The notes under the pieces are model-generated. The model searched no databases. It was not told the origin of the DNA and saw only the letters and a list, made by a program, of their open reading frames with translations. Made by a program: the position numbers and the translations under genes. A DNA stretch of 64,000 nt from Vogesella indigofera (lineage in GTDB: Bacteria; Pseudomonadota; Gammaproteobacteria; Burkholderiales; Chromobacteriaceae). Shown here one piece after another: positions 50,860-59,189 of this stretch. Numbering within the stretch: position 1 is the first letter of the stretch; each line of letters begins with the position of its first letter. The stretch lies in the NCBI RefSeq assembly GCF_028548395.1, contig NZ_JAQQLA010000001.1:186001-250000 (forward strand). Reading direction: 5' to 3'.

Positions 50860-50896
50860 GGCGGCGCGCGTGTGACAAAACAGCACGGCACAAAGC

Positions 50897-50932
50897 ATTG
50901 CGGCCAACCTTGTCGCCAAGGTTGGCCGCAAT
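50897..50932. repeat. Inverted pair of TGCGGCCAACCTTG (hairpin)
   Basis: Perfect 16-bp arms ATTGCGGCCAACCTTG and its complement with a TCGC loop, followed by CGTTTTAA. It lies between the convergent AraC and dut genes, where a terminator is expected and no other is seen. Confidence 0.85.
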
Positions 50933-50948
50933 CGTTTTAACGGCGAGC

Positions 50949-51401
50949 TTACTTGCGGCCGGTGCTGCCGAAGCCGCCCTCGCCGCGTTCGGAGGCGTCG
51001 AAGCTGTCGACGATGTTGAAGCCGACCTGAACCACCGGCACGATGATCATCTGTGCAATGCGTTCCAGCGGCTTCAGCACGAAGTCGCTGTCGCCGCGGT
51101 TCCACACCGACACGAACAGCTGGCCCTGGTAGTCGGAATCGATCAGGCCGGTGAGGTTGCCCAGCACGATGCCGTGCTTGTGGCCGAGGCCGGAGCGCGG
51201 CAGGATCATCGCGGCCAGTTTGGGGTCGGCCAGGTGGATCGCCATGCCGGTCGGCACCAGCACCGTCTGGCCGGGCACGATGGTCATCTCGGTGTCGATG
51301 GCGGCGCGCAGATCCAGCCCGGCGGAGCCGCTGGTGGCGTAGGCGGGCAGGTTGTCCTTCAGGCGGGCGTCGAGGATTTGAACGTCGATGGTGGGTTTCA
51401 T
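50949..51401 (-). CDS. dut: dUTP diphosphatase
   Basis: It hydrolyses dUTP to dUMP, keeping uracil out of DNA and feeding dTMP synthesis. The 150-residue trimeric dUTPase has all five motifs: [10 protein letters not shown] (I), [27 protein letters not shown] (II-III), RIAQMI (IV) and the C-terminal arm [10 protein letters not shown] (V). It lies 71 bp downstream of coaBC on the same strand, a common coaBC-dut pairing. Confidence 0.96.
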   Translation of the reverse strand: MKPTIDVQILDARLKDNLPAYATSGSAGLDLRAAIDTEMTIVPGQTVLVPTGMAIHLADPKLAAMILPRSGLGHKHGIVLGNLTGLIDSDYQGQLFVSVWNRGDSDFVLKPLERIAQMIIVPVVQVGFNIVDSFDASERGEGGFGSTGRK

Positions 51402-51430
51402 GCGCTAACTCGTTTCATTGGCTAAAAGGA

Positions 51431-51460
51431 AAGGTTGGCCGCAAGCCTGCGGCCAACCTT
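51431..51460. repeat. Inverted pair of the TGCGGCCAAC motif between coaBC and dut
   Basis: Arms AAGGTTGGCCGCA and TGCGGCCAACCTT (13 bp) around AGCC. The arm order is inverted relative to 47414 and 50897 (right-facing copy first). Confidence 0.85.
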
Positions 51461-51472
51461 GATGGTTCGGAC

Positions 51473-52645
51473 TCAGAGCAGGCGTGCCAGGTGGGCGACG
51501 ATGGCGCGCGCTACCTCGGCCTTGGCCATCGCCGGCAGCGGGTGTTGGCCGGCGTCGTCGAGCAGGGTGACTTCGTTGTCGTCGCTGCCCATCGCCTGCT
51601 GCGCCAGGTTGGCGACCAGCAGCGGCACCTTTTTCTTGCGGCGCTTGCTGTCGGCAAACTGCAGCAGGTTCTGGCTTTCGGCAGCGAAGCCGACGCAGAA
51701 CGGCGCCGCCGGCAGGCTGGCGACGGTGGCGAGGATGTCGGGGTTTTCTTCCAGCTCGATCAGCGGCAGCGCATCGCCCTTCTTGATCTTGTGTTCGCTG
51801 CGGTTCTTGACGCGGTAGTCGGCGACCGCGGCGACACTGATGAATACCTGGCTGCGGCCAACCTCGGACAGCACCGCCTGGTACATCTCGCTGGCGCTTT
51901 GCACCGGCAGCAGGCGCACGCCCAGCGGCGCGGCCAGTGCGGTGGGACCGGATACCAGCGTCACCTCGGCGCCGGCGTCGCGGCAGGCGCGGGCCAGCGC
52001 GTAGCCCATCTTGCCGGAGCTGATGTTGGTGATGCCGCGCACGGTGTCGATCGCCTCGTAAGTCGGCCCGGCGGTGAGCAGCACCTGCTTGCCGGCCAGC
52101 ACTTTCTCGTCGAAGAAACCGTTCAGCAGGTCGAAGACTTCCTCCTGCTCCAGCATGCGGCCGGGGCCGGTCTCGCCGCAGGCCTGCACCCCGTGCGCCG
52201 GGCCCCACACCTGCACGCCGTCGGCCTGCAGCTGGGCGACGTTGCGCAGGTTGGGCGGGTTCTCCCACATCTGGCGGTTCATCGCCGGCACCACCACCAG
52301 CGGGCAGGTGCGCGCGCTGGCCATGGTCGAGATCAGGTCGTTGGCGGCGCCGTGCGCCAGCTTGAACAGGCAGTCGGCGGTGGCCGGCACGATCACGAAC
52401 ACGTCGGCGCGGCGCGACATCTCGATGTGCGCCATCGCGTTGTCCGGGCGGCTGTCCCACACATCGCTGTACACCGCATTGCCCGACAGCGCCTGGAAGG
52501 TCAGCGGCGTCACGAAGCGGGTGGCGGCCTCACTCATCACCACTTCGACGTGATGGCCGGCCTTGACCAGCAGGCGGGTCAGCTCGGCGGCCTTGTAGGC
52601 GGCGACACCGCCGGTAATGCCCAGCAGGATGCGTTTTTGCGTCAT
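51473..52645 (-). CDS. coaBC: Bifunctional phosphopantothenoylcysteine decarboxylase / phosphopantothenate-cysteine ligase
   Basis: This enzyme joins cysteine to 4'-phosphopantothenate (CoaB) and decarboxylates the product (CoaC) in CoA synthesis. The 390-residue protein begins with the FMN-binding CoaC domain (ILLGITGGVAAYKAAELTRLL; MSEAATRFVTPLTFQALSG; VVVPAMNRQMWENP). The CoaB domain starts near 190 (LAGKQVLLTAGPTYEAIDTVRGITNISSGKMGYALA) and contains the ligase loop SKRRKKKVPLLVANL. Length and order are standard. Divergent from radC. Confidence 0.96.
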   Translation of the reverse strand: MTQKRILLGITGGVAAYKAAELTRLLVKAGHHVEVVMSEAATRFVTPLTFQALSGNAVYSDVWDSRPDNAMAHIEMSRRADVFVIVPATADCLFKLAHGAANDLISTMASARTCPLVVVPAMNRQMWENPPNLRNVAQLQADGVQVWGPAHGVQACGETGPGRMLEQEEVFDLLNGFFDEKVLAGKQVLLTAGPTYEAIDTVRGITNISSGKMGYALARACRDAGAEVTLVSGPTALAAPLGVRLLPVQSASEMYQAVLSEVGRSQVFISVAAVADYRVKNRSEHKIKKGDALPLIELEENPDILATVASLPAAPFCVGFAAESQNLLQFADSKRRKKKVPLLVANLAQQAMGSDDNEVTLLDDAGQHPLPAMAKAEVARAIVAHLARLL

Positions 52646-52740
52646 CGGTTCGGCTTTGTGTTGGTTGGCAACAGAGCGCGAATTGTAACGTATTCACCGC
52701 CGCCGGCAGCGCGGCGCGCGCGTGTGGCAATACATAATAG

Positions 52741-52771
52741 TGATATGTCATTAAAAACCTGCTACATATCA
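52741..52771. promoter_or_regulatory. Inverted repeat in the radC leader
   Basis: TGATATGT (52741-52748) and ACATATCA (52764-52771) form a perfect 8-bp-arm repeat with a 15-bp spacer in an AT-rich island, 27 bp before the radC ATG. It may be an operator; no regulator is known. Confidence 0.45.
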
Positions 52772-52797
52772 TGCTATAGCCCAATAAGGAGTCTGCG

Positions 52798-53472
52798 ATG
52801 TCGATTGCCCACTGGCCGGAAGCGGAACGTCCGCGCGAAAAGCTGTTGCAGCGCGGCCCGGCGGTACTGTCCGATGCCGAGTTGCTGGCCATATTCCTGC
52901 GCACCGGCATCCGCGGCTGTTCGGCGGTGGACATGGGCCGGCAGCTGATCCAGCGCTTTGGCAGTCTCGGCAAGCTATTGGCGGCGGAGCCGGGCGATTT
53001 TGCCCGCGGCAGCGGGTTGGGGCCGGCCAAGTACGCGCAGTTCATGGCGGTAAAGGAGCTGGCGCGGCGGGTGCTGGCCGAGGAAATGCAGCTGGGCGAT
53101 GCGCTGTCCAGCCCGCAGGCGGTGCGGCAGTACCTGCGGCTGGCGATCGGGGTGCGCGATGTGGAGGTGTTCGTGGCGCTGTTTCTGACGGCACAAAACC
53201 GGGTTTTGGCGGTCGAAGAGGTATTTCGTGGCACGTTGACGGAAACGCGGGTCTACCCGCGCGAAATCGTGCGCCGTGCACTGCAGCACAACGCCCACGC
53301 CGTGATCGTCGCACACAACCATCCGTCCGGGGTGGCGGAACCCTCCGCCGCCGACCGGGCTTTGACCGCCAGCCTCAAGCAGGCGCTGGCCTTGGTCGAT
53401 ATCAGTTTACTGGATCATTTTGTGGTCACCGGCAGCCACGCCGAATCCCTCGCGGAGCGTGGCTGGATGTAG
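52798..53472 (+). CDS. radC: RadC family JAB-domain protein
   Basis: A 224-residue protein. The N-terminal 75 residues form a helix-hairpin-helix region ([35 protein letters not shown]). The C-terminal MPN/JAB domain carries the metalloprotease-type signature [14 protein letters not shown] with an upstream Glu in [10 protein letters not shown]. Despite the name, a role in DNA repair is disputed and its substrate is unknown. AAGGAG precedes ATG 52798. It is divergent from coaBC. Confidence 0.92.
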   Translation: MSIAHWPEAERPREKLLQRGPAVLSDAELLAIFLRTGIRGCSAVDMGRQLIQRFGSLGKLLAAEPGDFARGSGLGPAKYAQFMAVKELARRVLAEEMQLGDALSSPQAVRQYLRLAIGVRDVEVFVALFLTAQNRVLAVEEVFRGTLTETRVYPREIVRRALQHNAHAVIVAHNHPSGVAEPSAADRALTASLKQALALVDISLLDHFVVTGSHAESLAERGWM

Positions 53473-53577
53473 CAGGCTGCGGCTACCGGCACGCTGCGGC
53501 AAAGTTTGTCATGGCTTGTAGCATGTAACCCGGCCCCGCCTTTCGTGACGGAGCGTGGCAGCACCAAGGAGACCATC

Positions 53578-53829
53578 ATGAACATCCTGCGCTTGCTGAA
53601 TCAGTCCGACTACATCCAGATCAACAACCAGTTGATCAAGCCCGAGTTCATGTACGCCTCGGAAGACTACGCCGACGAAGACGACGTGGCGCTGGAGGCC
53701 TCGCTCGACGGCAGCGAGTTCACGCTGACCGTGGCCGAGCTGGAAGAGGCGACGCCGCTGTCCGACGGAGGCTACTGGCTGGAGAGTGTCGGTTACATCC
53801 GTTTCCTGTCGCAGACCAGCCTGCACTGA
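53578..53829 (+). CDS. Hypothetical acidic protein
   Basis: An 83-residue, very acidic protein (EDYADEDDVALEASLDGSEFTLTVAELEEATPLSDGG) with start MNILRLLNQSDYIQINNQLI behind a strong AAGGAGACCATC ribosome site. No signal or membrane segment and no recognised family. A terminator follows. The strong ribosome site supports the gene. Confidence 0.75.
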   Translation: MNILRLLNQSDYIQINNQLIKPEFMYASEDYADEDDVALEASLDGSEFTLTVAELEEATPLSDGGYWLESVGYIRFLSQTSLH

Positions 53830-53854
53830 GTGTAGCTGTGCCGCGCGGCACCGG

Positions 53855-53899
53855 GCTGCCAGCTGTCCGCCACCAGGCGGGCACTTGGCAGCCTTTTTC
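53855..53899 (+). terminator. Terminator after the acidic protein gene
   Basis: GGCTGCCA and TGGCAGCC pair across a loop that itself contains a GTCCGCC / GGCGGGC stem; T5 follows. Confidence 0.65.
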
Positions 53900-53990
53900 A
53901 TGGCGGCGATACTGCGTGCGGGGCGCCGCGGCGATGGCGGCTGGCGCGCCTCTTCAGATTTCAGATAACGACAGCACACGAGGGCAGGGC

Positions 53991-54896
53991 ATGGGCAAGG
54001 TGGTGGTGGTAGGCAGCATCAATATGGATCTGGTGGCGCTGGCGCCGCGCTTTCCGCAACCGGGCGAAACCATCACCGGCGAGCGCTTCCTGACCCTGCA
54101 CGGTGGCAAGGGCGCCAACCAGGCGGTGGCGGCGCGGCGGCTGGGCGCCGAGGTGAGCATGGTGGGCAAGGTTGGCCGCGATGCCTTCGGCGGCGAGCTG
54201 CTGGCCGGGCTGCGGGCGGAAGGCATCGACACTCGCCATGTCGGCGTGGCCGACGACGTCGCCACTGGTGTGGCGGTGATCACCGTCAGCGGCGGCGACA
54301 ACCACATCGTGGTGATCCCCGGCGCCAACCACCAGCTGTTGCCGGCCGATATCGAGGCCGCCGCGGCCACCATCGCCGCCGCCGACGTGATCCTGACACA
54401 GCTGGAAATCCCGCTGCCGACGGTGCGCGCGCTGCTGGCGCTGGCGGCGCGCCACCGCGTGCCGGTGATACTCAACCCGGCGCCGGCAATTGTTTTGCCG
54501 CCGGACATCATCGACGGCGCCAGCCTGCTGACGCCGAACGAACACGAACTGGCGCTGCTGCTGCAGCGCGAGGGCGAGAGCATCGAGACGCTGCTGGCCA
54601 CACTGCCGGGCAAGGTGGTGATGACGCACGGCAAGCAGGGCGCCTGGCACGCGCGCGCCGACGGCAGCCTGCATCACCAGAGCGGCTTTGCGGTGACGGC
54701 GATGGACAGCACCGGTGCCGGTGACACCTTCAACGGCGCACTGGCCGCCTTCCTGCCGCAGGGAGTGGAGACGGCGATGCGGCTGGCCGCTGCCGCCGGT
54801 GCGCTGGCGGTGACCCGGGTCGGCGCCCAGGGCGGCATGCCGACACAAGCCGAGCTGCAGGCCTTCCTGGCGGCGCAGGATACGGCGGGGAATTGA
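53991..54896 (+). CDS. rbsK: Ribokinase (PfkB family)
   Basis: It would phosphorylate D-ribose to ribose-5-phosphate. The 301-residue protein has both PfkB signatures: GGKGANQAVAARRLGAEVSMVGKVGRDAFG near residue 38-67 and the C-terminal DSTGAGDTFNGALAAFL near 238-254, with the catalytic Asp in GAGD. The opening KVVVVGSINMDLVALAPRFPQPGETITG is typical of RbsK. No ribose transporter is adjacent, so a related sugar or nucleoside is possible. GAGGGCAGGGC precedes ATG 53991. Confidence 0.9.
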   Translation: MGKVVVVGSINMDLVALAPRFPQPGETITGERFLTLHGGKGANQAVAARRLGAEVSMVGKVGRDAFGGELLAGLRAEGIDTRHVGVADDVATGVAVITVSGGDNHIVVIPGANHQLLPADIEAAAATIAAADVILTQLEIPLPTVRALLALAARHRVPVILNPAPAIVLPPDIIDGASLLTPNEHELALLLQREGESIETLLATLPGKVVMTHGKQGAWHARADGSLHHQSGFAVTAMDSTGAGDTFNGALAAFLPQGVETAMRLAAAAGALAVTRVGAQGGMPTQAELQAFLAAQDTAGN

Positions 54897-54985
54897 TCCA
54901 GCGCAATTCGCCGGCCGGCGCGGATTGCTAGAGTGTCGCCTTCTGATGCCTGATGCCTGGTGCATAGGCAGTCATGGAGGTCACA

Positions 54986-55360
54986 ATGGAAAAAATCCGC
55001 ATTGCCATGGTGGGGGCCGGTGAAACCGGGACGCCACTGCTCAAGCAGCTGCTGGCTGCGCCTTTTGTCGAACTGGTCGGTGTCGCGGAGCTGAATCTCG
55101 CGTTGCCGGGCATCGCGATCGCGCGCGAAGCGGGGGTGCCGGTCACCGACAACTTCATCGAGCTGGCCGAGCAAGGCGAACGCATCGACATCATCATCGA
55201 CCTCACCGGCTCGCGCAAAGTCCGCGAGGACCTGCGCCGTTTCATGCAGTTTGCCGGTAACAGTCACACGGTGATCATGCACGAACGCATCGCCCTGCTG
55301 ATGATGTCGCTGTCGGCCGGGGCGCTGGTGCCGACCCGTCACGAGTCGCTGTCCTACTGA
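54986..55360 (+). CDS. Stand-alone Rossmann-fold protein
   Basis: A 124-residue protein with an N-terminal dinucleotide-binding signature IRIAMVGAGETGTPLLKQL (G-x-G-x-x-G) and an acidic residue at the end of the second strand (VGVAELN). DIIIDLTGSRKVREDLRRFM follows, as in homoserine-dehydrogenase-like and inositol-dehydrogenase-like N-terminal domains. The catalytic domain that usually follows is missing; the gene ends at residue 124 with its own terminator, so it is a single-domain NAD(P)-binding protein, not a frameshifted one. GGAGGTCACA gives a strong start at 54986. Possible redox or NAD sensor; function unknown. Confidence 0.8.
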   Translation: MEKIRIAMVGAGETGTPLLKQLLAAPFVELVGVAELNLALPGIAIAREAGVPVTDNFIELAEQGERIDIIIDLTGSRKVREDLRRFMQFAGNSHTVIMHERIALLMMSLSAGALVPTRHESLSY

Positions 55361-55379
55361 GTACCGCAGTGCACGCATC

Positions 55380-55408
55380 AAAAAAGGGAGGCCGCGGCCT
55401 CCCTTTTT
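55380..55408. terminator. Bidirectional terminator
   Basis: A perfect palindrome with 14-bp arms beginning AAAAAGGGAGGCC, A6 on the left and T5 on the right, between the convergent Rossmann and CHM-isomerase genes. Confidence 0.93.
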
Positions 55409-55427
55409 CTTTGTGCACTGTCGCCGT

Positions 55428-55784
55428 TCAGGCGCACGACTTGGCGTAGCTGGCGCGATGGATGTCGCGCACCTCCACGCAGCGTTGCAGCGCAACGCCG
55501 GCTGGGGCCGCGACCTGCGCGTCCAGCACCTGCAGCAGCGCCGTCGACAGTGCCTGCTTCACCGTGTCGCTGCGCCCGGACAGCAGGTCGAGGCGGACAT
55601 GCACGAAGGCGTGGCCGCTGTCGGCCTCGCCCACCAGGTAGTCGTCCAGCCGCAGCGCGCGGCTCTTGATGTCCAGCGCCTCGAACTGGCCGCTGGCGAT
55701 GAGCGCGGCATTGAGCGCGTGCAGCAGCGGGCGCACGGCAACATGATCGAGATTGGCGCTGTATTCGGCGGTCAGGTGCGGCAT
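55428..55784 (-). CDS. 5-carboxymethyl-2-hydroxymuconate isomerase-like protein
   Basis: A 118-residue tautomerase-superfamily protein of the HpaF/CHMI family. It begins MPHLTAEYSANL with the catalytic N-terminal Pro2, and LDDYLVGEADSGHAFVHVRLDLLSGRSDTVKQALSTALLQVL is the conserved C-terminal block. In homoprotocatechuate degradation it isomerises CHM, but no hpa genes are near; it may act on another unsaturated acid. It lies downstream of the amidotransferase gene on the same strand with a TGCGGCCAAC repeat between. Confidence 0.85.
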   Translation of the reverse strand: MPHLTAEYSANLDHVAVRPLLHALNAALIASGQFEALDIKSRALRLDDYLVGEADSGHAFVHVRLDLLSGRSDTVKQALSTALLQVLDAQVAAPAGVALQRCVEVRDIHRASYAKSCA

Positions 55785-55800
55785 GGGGGCTTTCCGGCCT

Positions 55801-55815
55801 TGCGGCCAACGTTGG
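55801..55815. repeat. TGCGGCCAAC-family repeat between amidotransferase and isomerase genes
   Basis: TGCGGCCAACGTTGG, the same version as at 209 and 3049, just upstream of the isomerase ATG and downstream of the amidotransferase stop. Confidence 0.75.
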
Positions 55816-55822
55816 GAATAGA

Positions 55823-56599
55823 TCAGGACTGGTGCTGTAGCAGCGGCGCGCCGTCGCGGAACAGGATCATTTCGCCGGCCTGCATTGCCGTCCACTGCTC
55901 GTTGTCGGTCAGCGGGATGGTGGCGATCACCGCGACACGGTCGTTGGGAGTGGTCACGGTGGCAAAGTCGACGGTGACGTCCTCGTCGACCAGGTGCGCC
56001 GCCGGGAACGGTGCCTGGCGCACGATGTAGTGCAGCTTGGTGCTGCAGTGGGTGATCAGCCAGTCGCCATTGGACAGCATGAAGTTGAAGATGCCGTGGC
56101 CGTGCAGCTCGGCGGCCAGGCGCGCGATTTCGGCAAACAGCGTGGCGGTGTCCGGCGGCATGCACCACTTGGCGCGCAGCGCCTCCATGATGTAGCAGAA
56201 CGCGGCCTCGGAATCGGTGCTGCCCACCGCGTTGTAGTAGCAGCCGGGGCGGGCGTGGAAATCCTTCAGGTCGCCGTTGTGGGCAAAGATCCAGTACTGG
56301 CCCCAGATCTCGCGCTGGAACGGGTGGCAGTTGGCGAGGTTGATCACGCCCTGCGTCGCCTTGCGGATGTGCGCGATCACGTTTTGCGACTTGATCGGGT
56401 ACTGCCGCACCAGCGCCGACACCGGCGAATCGGCCGACGGCTTGTCGTCGATGAACAGGCGCACGCCCTTGCCCTCGAAAAAGGCGATGCCCCAGCCATC
56501 GGCGTGATGGTCGGTCAGCCCGCCGCGGCGGTGGAAGCCCTCGAAGGAAAACAGGATGTCGGTCGGGGTATTGCAGTTCATGCCGAGCAGCTGGCACAT
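55823..56599 (-). CDS. Class II glutamine amidotransferase (YafJ type)
   Basis: A 258-residue Ntn hydrolase-fold protein. Cys2 is the nucleophile (MCQLLGMNCNTP). GLTDHHADGWGIAFFEGKG and HIRKATQG are the conserved glutaminase blocks, and IFAHNGDLKDF contains the Asn-Gly oxyanion motif. There is no synthase domain, so the acceptor of the ammonia is unknown. YafJ-type proteins are widespread and of unclear role. Confidence 0.9.
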   Translation of the reverse strand: MCQLLGMNCNTPTDILFSFEGFHRRGGLTDHHADGWGIAFFEGKGVRLFIDDKPSADSPVSALVRQYPIKSQNVIAHIRKATQGVINLANCHPFQREIWGQYWIFAHNGDLKDFHARPGCYYNAVGSTDSEAAFCYIMEALRAKWCMPPDTATLFAEIARLAAELHGHGIFNFMLSNGDWLITHCSTKLHYIVRQAPFPAAHLVDEDVTVDFATVTTPNDRVAVIATIPLTDNEQWTAMQAGEMILFRDGAPLLQHQS

Positions 56600-56751
56600 G
56601 GTGGGTCCGTTTCTGCGGTGTTGCCGGGGTAATGCCCCATTGTTTCACGCAGCGGCGCGCCCGCCAAGCCTGTTGCCGCGCCGGATGCAGGCAGGGCTTG
56701 CAATTTCCAGTAAAATCACCACCTTTGCTTTCTTTTCCGGGGGAGATGGCG

Positions 56752-57336
56752 ATGACCACCATCGTGGTAGTACGCAAGAACGGGCAGATCGCTATCGCGG
56801 CGGACAGCCAGACCACGTTTGGCGACGACCAGCGCTTGCCGGCGGCCTATGACGTGTTCCACGACAAGATCTTCCGCCTCGGCGACAGCTATCTGGCCAT
56901 TGCCGGCTCGGCGGCGCACGATCTGGTGCTGCAGGGCGCGCTGAAGGGGATGAAATCGCGCGACCTGTCCAGCCGCAGCGGCCTGTTCGAGACCTTTCGC
57001 AAGATCCACCCCAAGCTGAAAGACCACTTTTTCCTGCGCCCGGAAGAAGACGAGGAAGACCCGTACGAGTCCAGCCAGATGATGGTGCTGGTGGCCAATA
57101 CCCACGGCATCTTCGGCGTCTACCCGATGCGCGAGGTGTACGAATTTTCCCGTTTCTGGGCCATCGGCTCCGGTCGCAAGTTCGCGATGGGCGCGATGCA
57201 CGCGCTGTACGACAGCACGCTGGACGCCAGGGCGATTGCCGAGGCGGCGGTGCGTGCCGGTGCCGAATTCGACGCCAGCAGCGCTTTGCCGATGTCGCTC
57301 TACACTGTTTCGATTGATAAGGATTCTGACAAATGA
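56752..57336 (+). CDS. Betaproteobacterial proteasome homologue (BPH; HslV-like protease)
   Basis: A 194-residue Ntn-type protease related to HslV and 20S beta subunits. Met1 removal would expose Thr1 in TTIVVVRKNGQIAIAADSQTTFGD. Asp17 (AAD) is conserved, a Lys lies in the expected strand (VFHDKIFRLG), and AIGSGRKFAMGAM carries the Ser-Gly turn. The sequence departs from true HslV (an insert before the Lys, an acidic FLRPEEDEEDPYES loop), and no hslU is adjacent. This fits the self-contained BPH family described in betaproteobacteria. ATG 56752 is chosen over 56746 because GGGGGAG is then correctly spaced. It overlaps hslO by 4 bp. Confidence 0.75.
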   Translation: MTTIVVVRKNGQIAIAADSQTTFGDDQRLPAAYDVFHDKIFRLGDSYLAIAGSAAHDLVLQGALKGMKSRDLSSRSGLFETFRKIHPKLKDHFFLRPEEDEEDPYESSQMMVLVANTHGIFGVYPMREVYEFSRFWAIGSGRKFAMGAMHALYDSTLDARAIAEAAVRAGAEFDASSALPMSLYTVSIDKDSDK

Positions 57337-58205
57337 ACCAAGCCGATACCCTGCAGCGCTTCCTGTTCGACGGTGTGCCGGTCCGCGGCGCGCTGGTGCG
57401 CCTGGACGGTGCCTGGCAGCAGGTGGTGACCCGTCACAACTACCCGGCGGTGGTGCGCCATGTGCTGGGCCAGATGATCGCCGCCAGCAGCCTGTTGGCC
57501 GCCAACCTCAAGTTTGACGGCACGCTGATCATGCAGCTGCACGGCAAGGGCGCACTGCGGCTGGCGGTGGCGGAGTGCACCAGCGAGCGTACCGTGCGCG
57601 CCACCGCGCGCTTCGATGCCGCCATCGACGACGCGCCGCTGGCCGAACTGCTGGGCGAGGGCGGCACCTTCGTGGTGACGCTGGAGCCGAAAGAGGGCGA
57701 GCCATGGCAGGGCATCGTGGCGCTGGAGGGCGACAGCATCGCGCAGATGCTGGAGAACTACATGCAGCGCTCTGAGCAGCTGGACACCCGCCTGATCCTG
57801 GCCTGCAACGACGACACCGCCGCCGGCCTGCTGCTGCAGCGCCTGCCGGACGGCCACGGCGACGTCGAAGGTTGGCCGCACGTGGTGGCGCTGGCCGACA
57901 CCCTGCAGCAGGACGAGCTGCTGGCGCTGGGCGCCGACGACATCCTGTACCGGCTCTACCACCAGGAAACGGTGCGTGTGTTCGATCCGGAGACGGTCGG
58001 CTTTGCCTGCAACTGCAACGAGGAGCGTGTCGGCGAGATGCTGAAGCTGCTCGGCGGCCAGGAGGCGGCCGACGTGGTGCTGGAGCAGGGCAGCATCGAG
58101 GTCGGCTGCGAGTATTGCGGCCAACGTTATGTGTTCGACGAAGACGACGTCAACCGCCTGTTCAACTTCGACGTGATGGCGGCGGTGCGCGAAGCGCGCC
58201 ACTGA
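57333..58205 (+). CDS. hslO: Redox-regulated chaperone Hsp33
   Basis: It holds unfolding proteins under oxidative stress. The 290-residue protein has the N-terminal chaperone fold and the C-terminal redox switch with four cysteines: CNCNEE (C-x-C) near residue 229 and CEYCGQ (C-x2-C) near 262, which bind zinc in the reduced state. GRHYPAVVRHVLGQMIAASSLLAANLKFDGTLIMQLHG-type N-terminal block present. Translationally coupled to the BPH gene (ATGA), linking a chaperone and a protease in one unit. A terminator follows. Confidence 0.95.
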   Translation: MNQADTLQRFLFDGVPVRGALVRLDGAWQQVVTRHNYPAVVRHVLGQMIAASSLLAANLKFDGTLIMQLHGKGALRLAVAECTSERTVRATARFDAAIDDAPLAELLGEGGTFVVTLEPKEGEPWQGIVALEGDSIAQMLENYMQRSEQLDTRLILACNDDTAAGLLLQRLPDGHGDVEGWPHVVALADTLQQDELLALGADDILYRLYHQETVRVFDPETVGFACNCNEERVGEMLKLLGGQEAADVVLEQGSIEVGCEYCGQRYVFDEDDVNRLFNFDVMAAVREARH

Positions 58206-58226
58206 GCGCGGCGGGCGGACAAACAA

Positions 58227-58254
58227 AAACCGGACGGCAACGTCCGGTTTTTTT
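58227..58254. terminator. Bidirectional terminator after hslO
   Basis: The stem AACCGGACG / CGTCCGGTT with a GCAA loop and T7 on the right, A5 on the left, between the convergent hslO and HDOD genes. Confidence 0.9.
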
Positions 58255-58275
58255 ATCGCCATCACACGGCCGTGC

Positions 58276-59130
58276 TCAGTGGTGCAGCTGGTGGTGCATG
58301 CCGTCGACCCAGTCCTCGAACTCGGTGCTGTCCATGCCCAGATAGGCGACGATGTCGTCGGCGCGCTCGCGCCAGGCGCCGTCGCCGTGGTGGTCGATGC
58401 TGGTGCGCCACACATACTGTGCCGCGCGCGCCACCGCCACCATCATCATGTGCTCGTGGTCCAGCAGCGGCTCGCTGCCAATCTGGAACAGCTCCGGCTG
58501 GTGTTGCAGCAGGATCGCCTGGCAGAACGGCTCCGGCATGTTCCAGGTGCGCGCCACCAGGTAGCCGACGATGTCGTGGCTGGTGTTGTGGAATTCCTGC
58601 TCAATCTTGCTGATCTGGCGGTCGCGCGCTTGGCCAATCAGGCGCAGCGTGCGTTCGTAGCGCGGATCGCGCATCAGCATTACCGCGATGCCGCAGCTGC
58701 GGAACAGCGCGAAGCTCTGGCACTCCTCCGCCGGCCGTCCCAGCCGCTCACACAGCGCGGCGGCGATGGCCGCCTCCTGCATGCTGCGTTCCCAGAACTG
58801 CTCGATCGCCGGCGGCGATTCCGCGGTCAGCGCCAGGCGCAGCAGCAGGCCGCTGACCAGGGTGATGGTGTTGCGGGTGCCGAGCAGGCTGACCGCCTGC
58901 TGCACCGAGGTGATGTTGCGCTGGCTGCTGAACAGCGGGCTGTTGGCGGCCTTGAGGATGGCGGCCGACAGGCCGATGTCGGTGGCGATCAGCCCGGCGA
59001 CGTCCAGCAGGCTCATCTCCGGGTCGTTGCGCAACGCGGTGAGCTGGTCCAGCAGCGCCGGACGCGGCGGAATCACCAGGTTGCGCACCAGCGCGGCGGT
59101 GGTGTCTTGGTCGAAATGGGGAACCTTCAT
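58276..59130 (-). CDS. HDOD-domain signalling protein
   Basis: A 284-residue single-domain HDOD protein: the ALVRNLVIPPRPALLDQLTALRNDPEMSLLDVAGLIATDIGLSAAILKAANSPLFSSQRNITSVQQAVSLLGTRNTITLVSGLLLR core is unambiguous, followed by EQEFHNTSHDIVGYLVARTWNMPEPFCQAILLQHQ. HDOD proteins are non-catalytic relatives of HD phosphohydrolases that act in signalling. ATG 59130 is the family start; the longer frame upstream lacks support. Its partner is unknown; it is a second HDOD gene in the window besides 1581-2978. Confidence 0.88.
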   Translation of the reverse strand: MKVPHFDQDTTAALVRNLVIPPRPALLDQLTALRNDPEMSLLDVAGLIATDIGLSAAILKAANSPLFSSQRNITSVQQAVSLLGTRNTITLVSGLLLRLALTAESPPAIEQFWERSMQEAAIAAALCERLGRPAEECQSFALFRSCGIAVMLMRDPRYERTLRLIGQARDRQISKIEQEFHNTSHDIVGYLVARTWNMPEPFCQAILLQHQPELFQIGSEPLLDHEHMMMVAVARAAQYVWRTSIDHHGDGAWRERADDIVAYLGMDSTEFEDWVDGMHHQLHH

Positions 59131-59189
59131 GTAGCGGCCGCTTTTATGGTGGGGTGGGTACAGGGCAATACGGCACAGTGTACCCGTGT

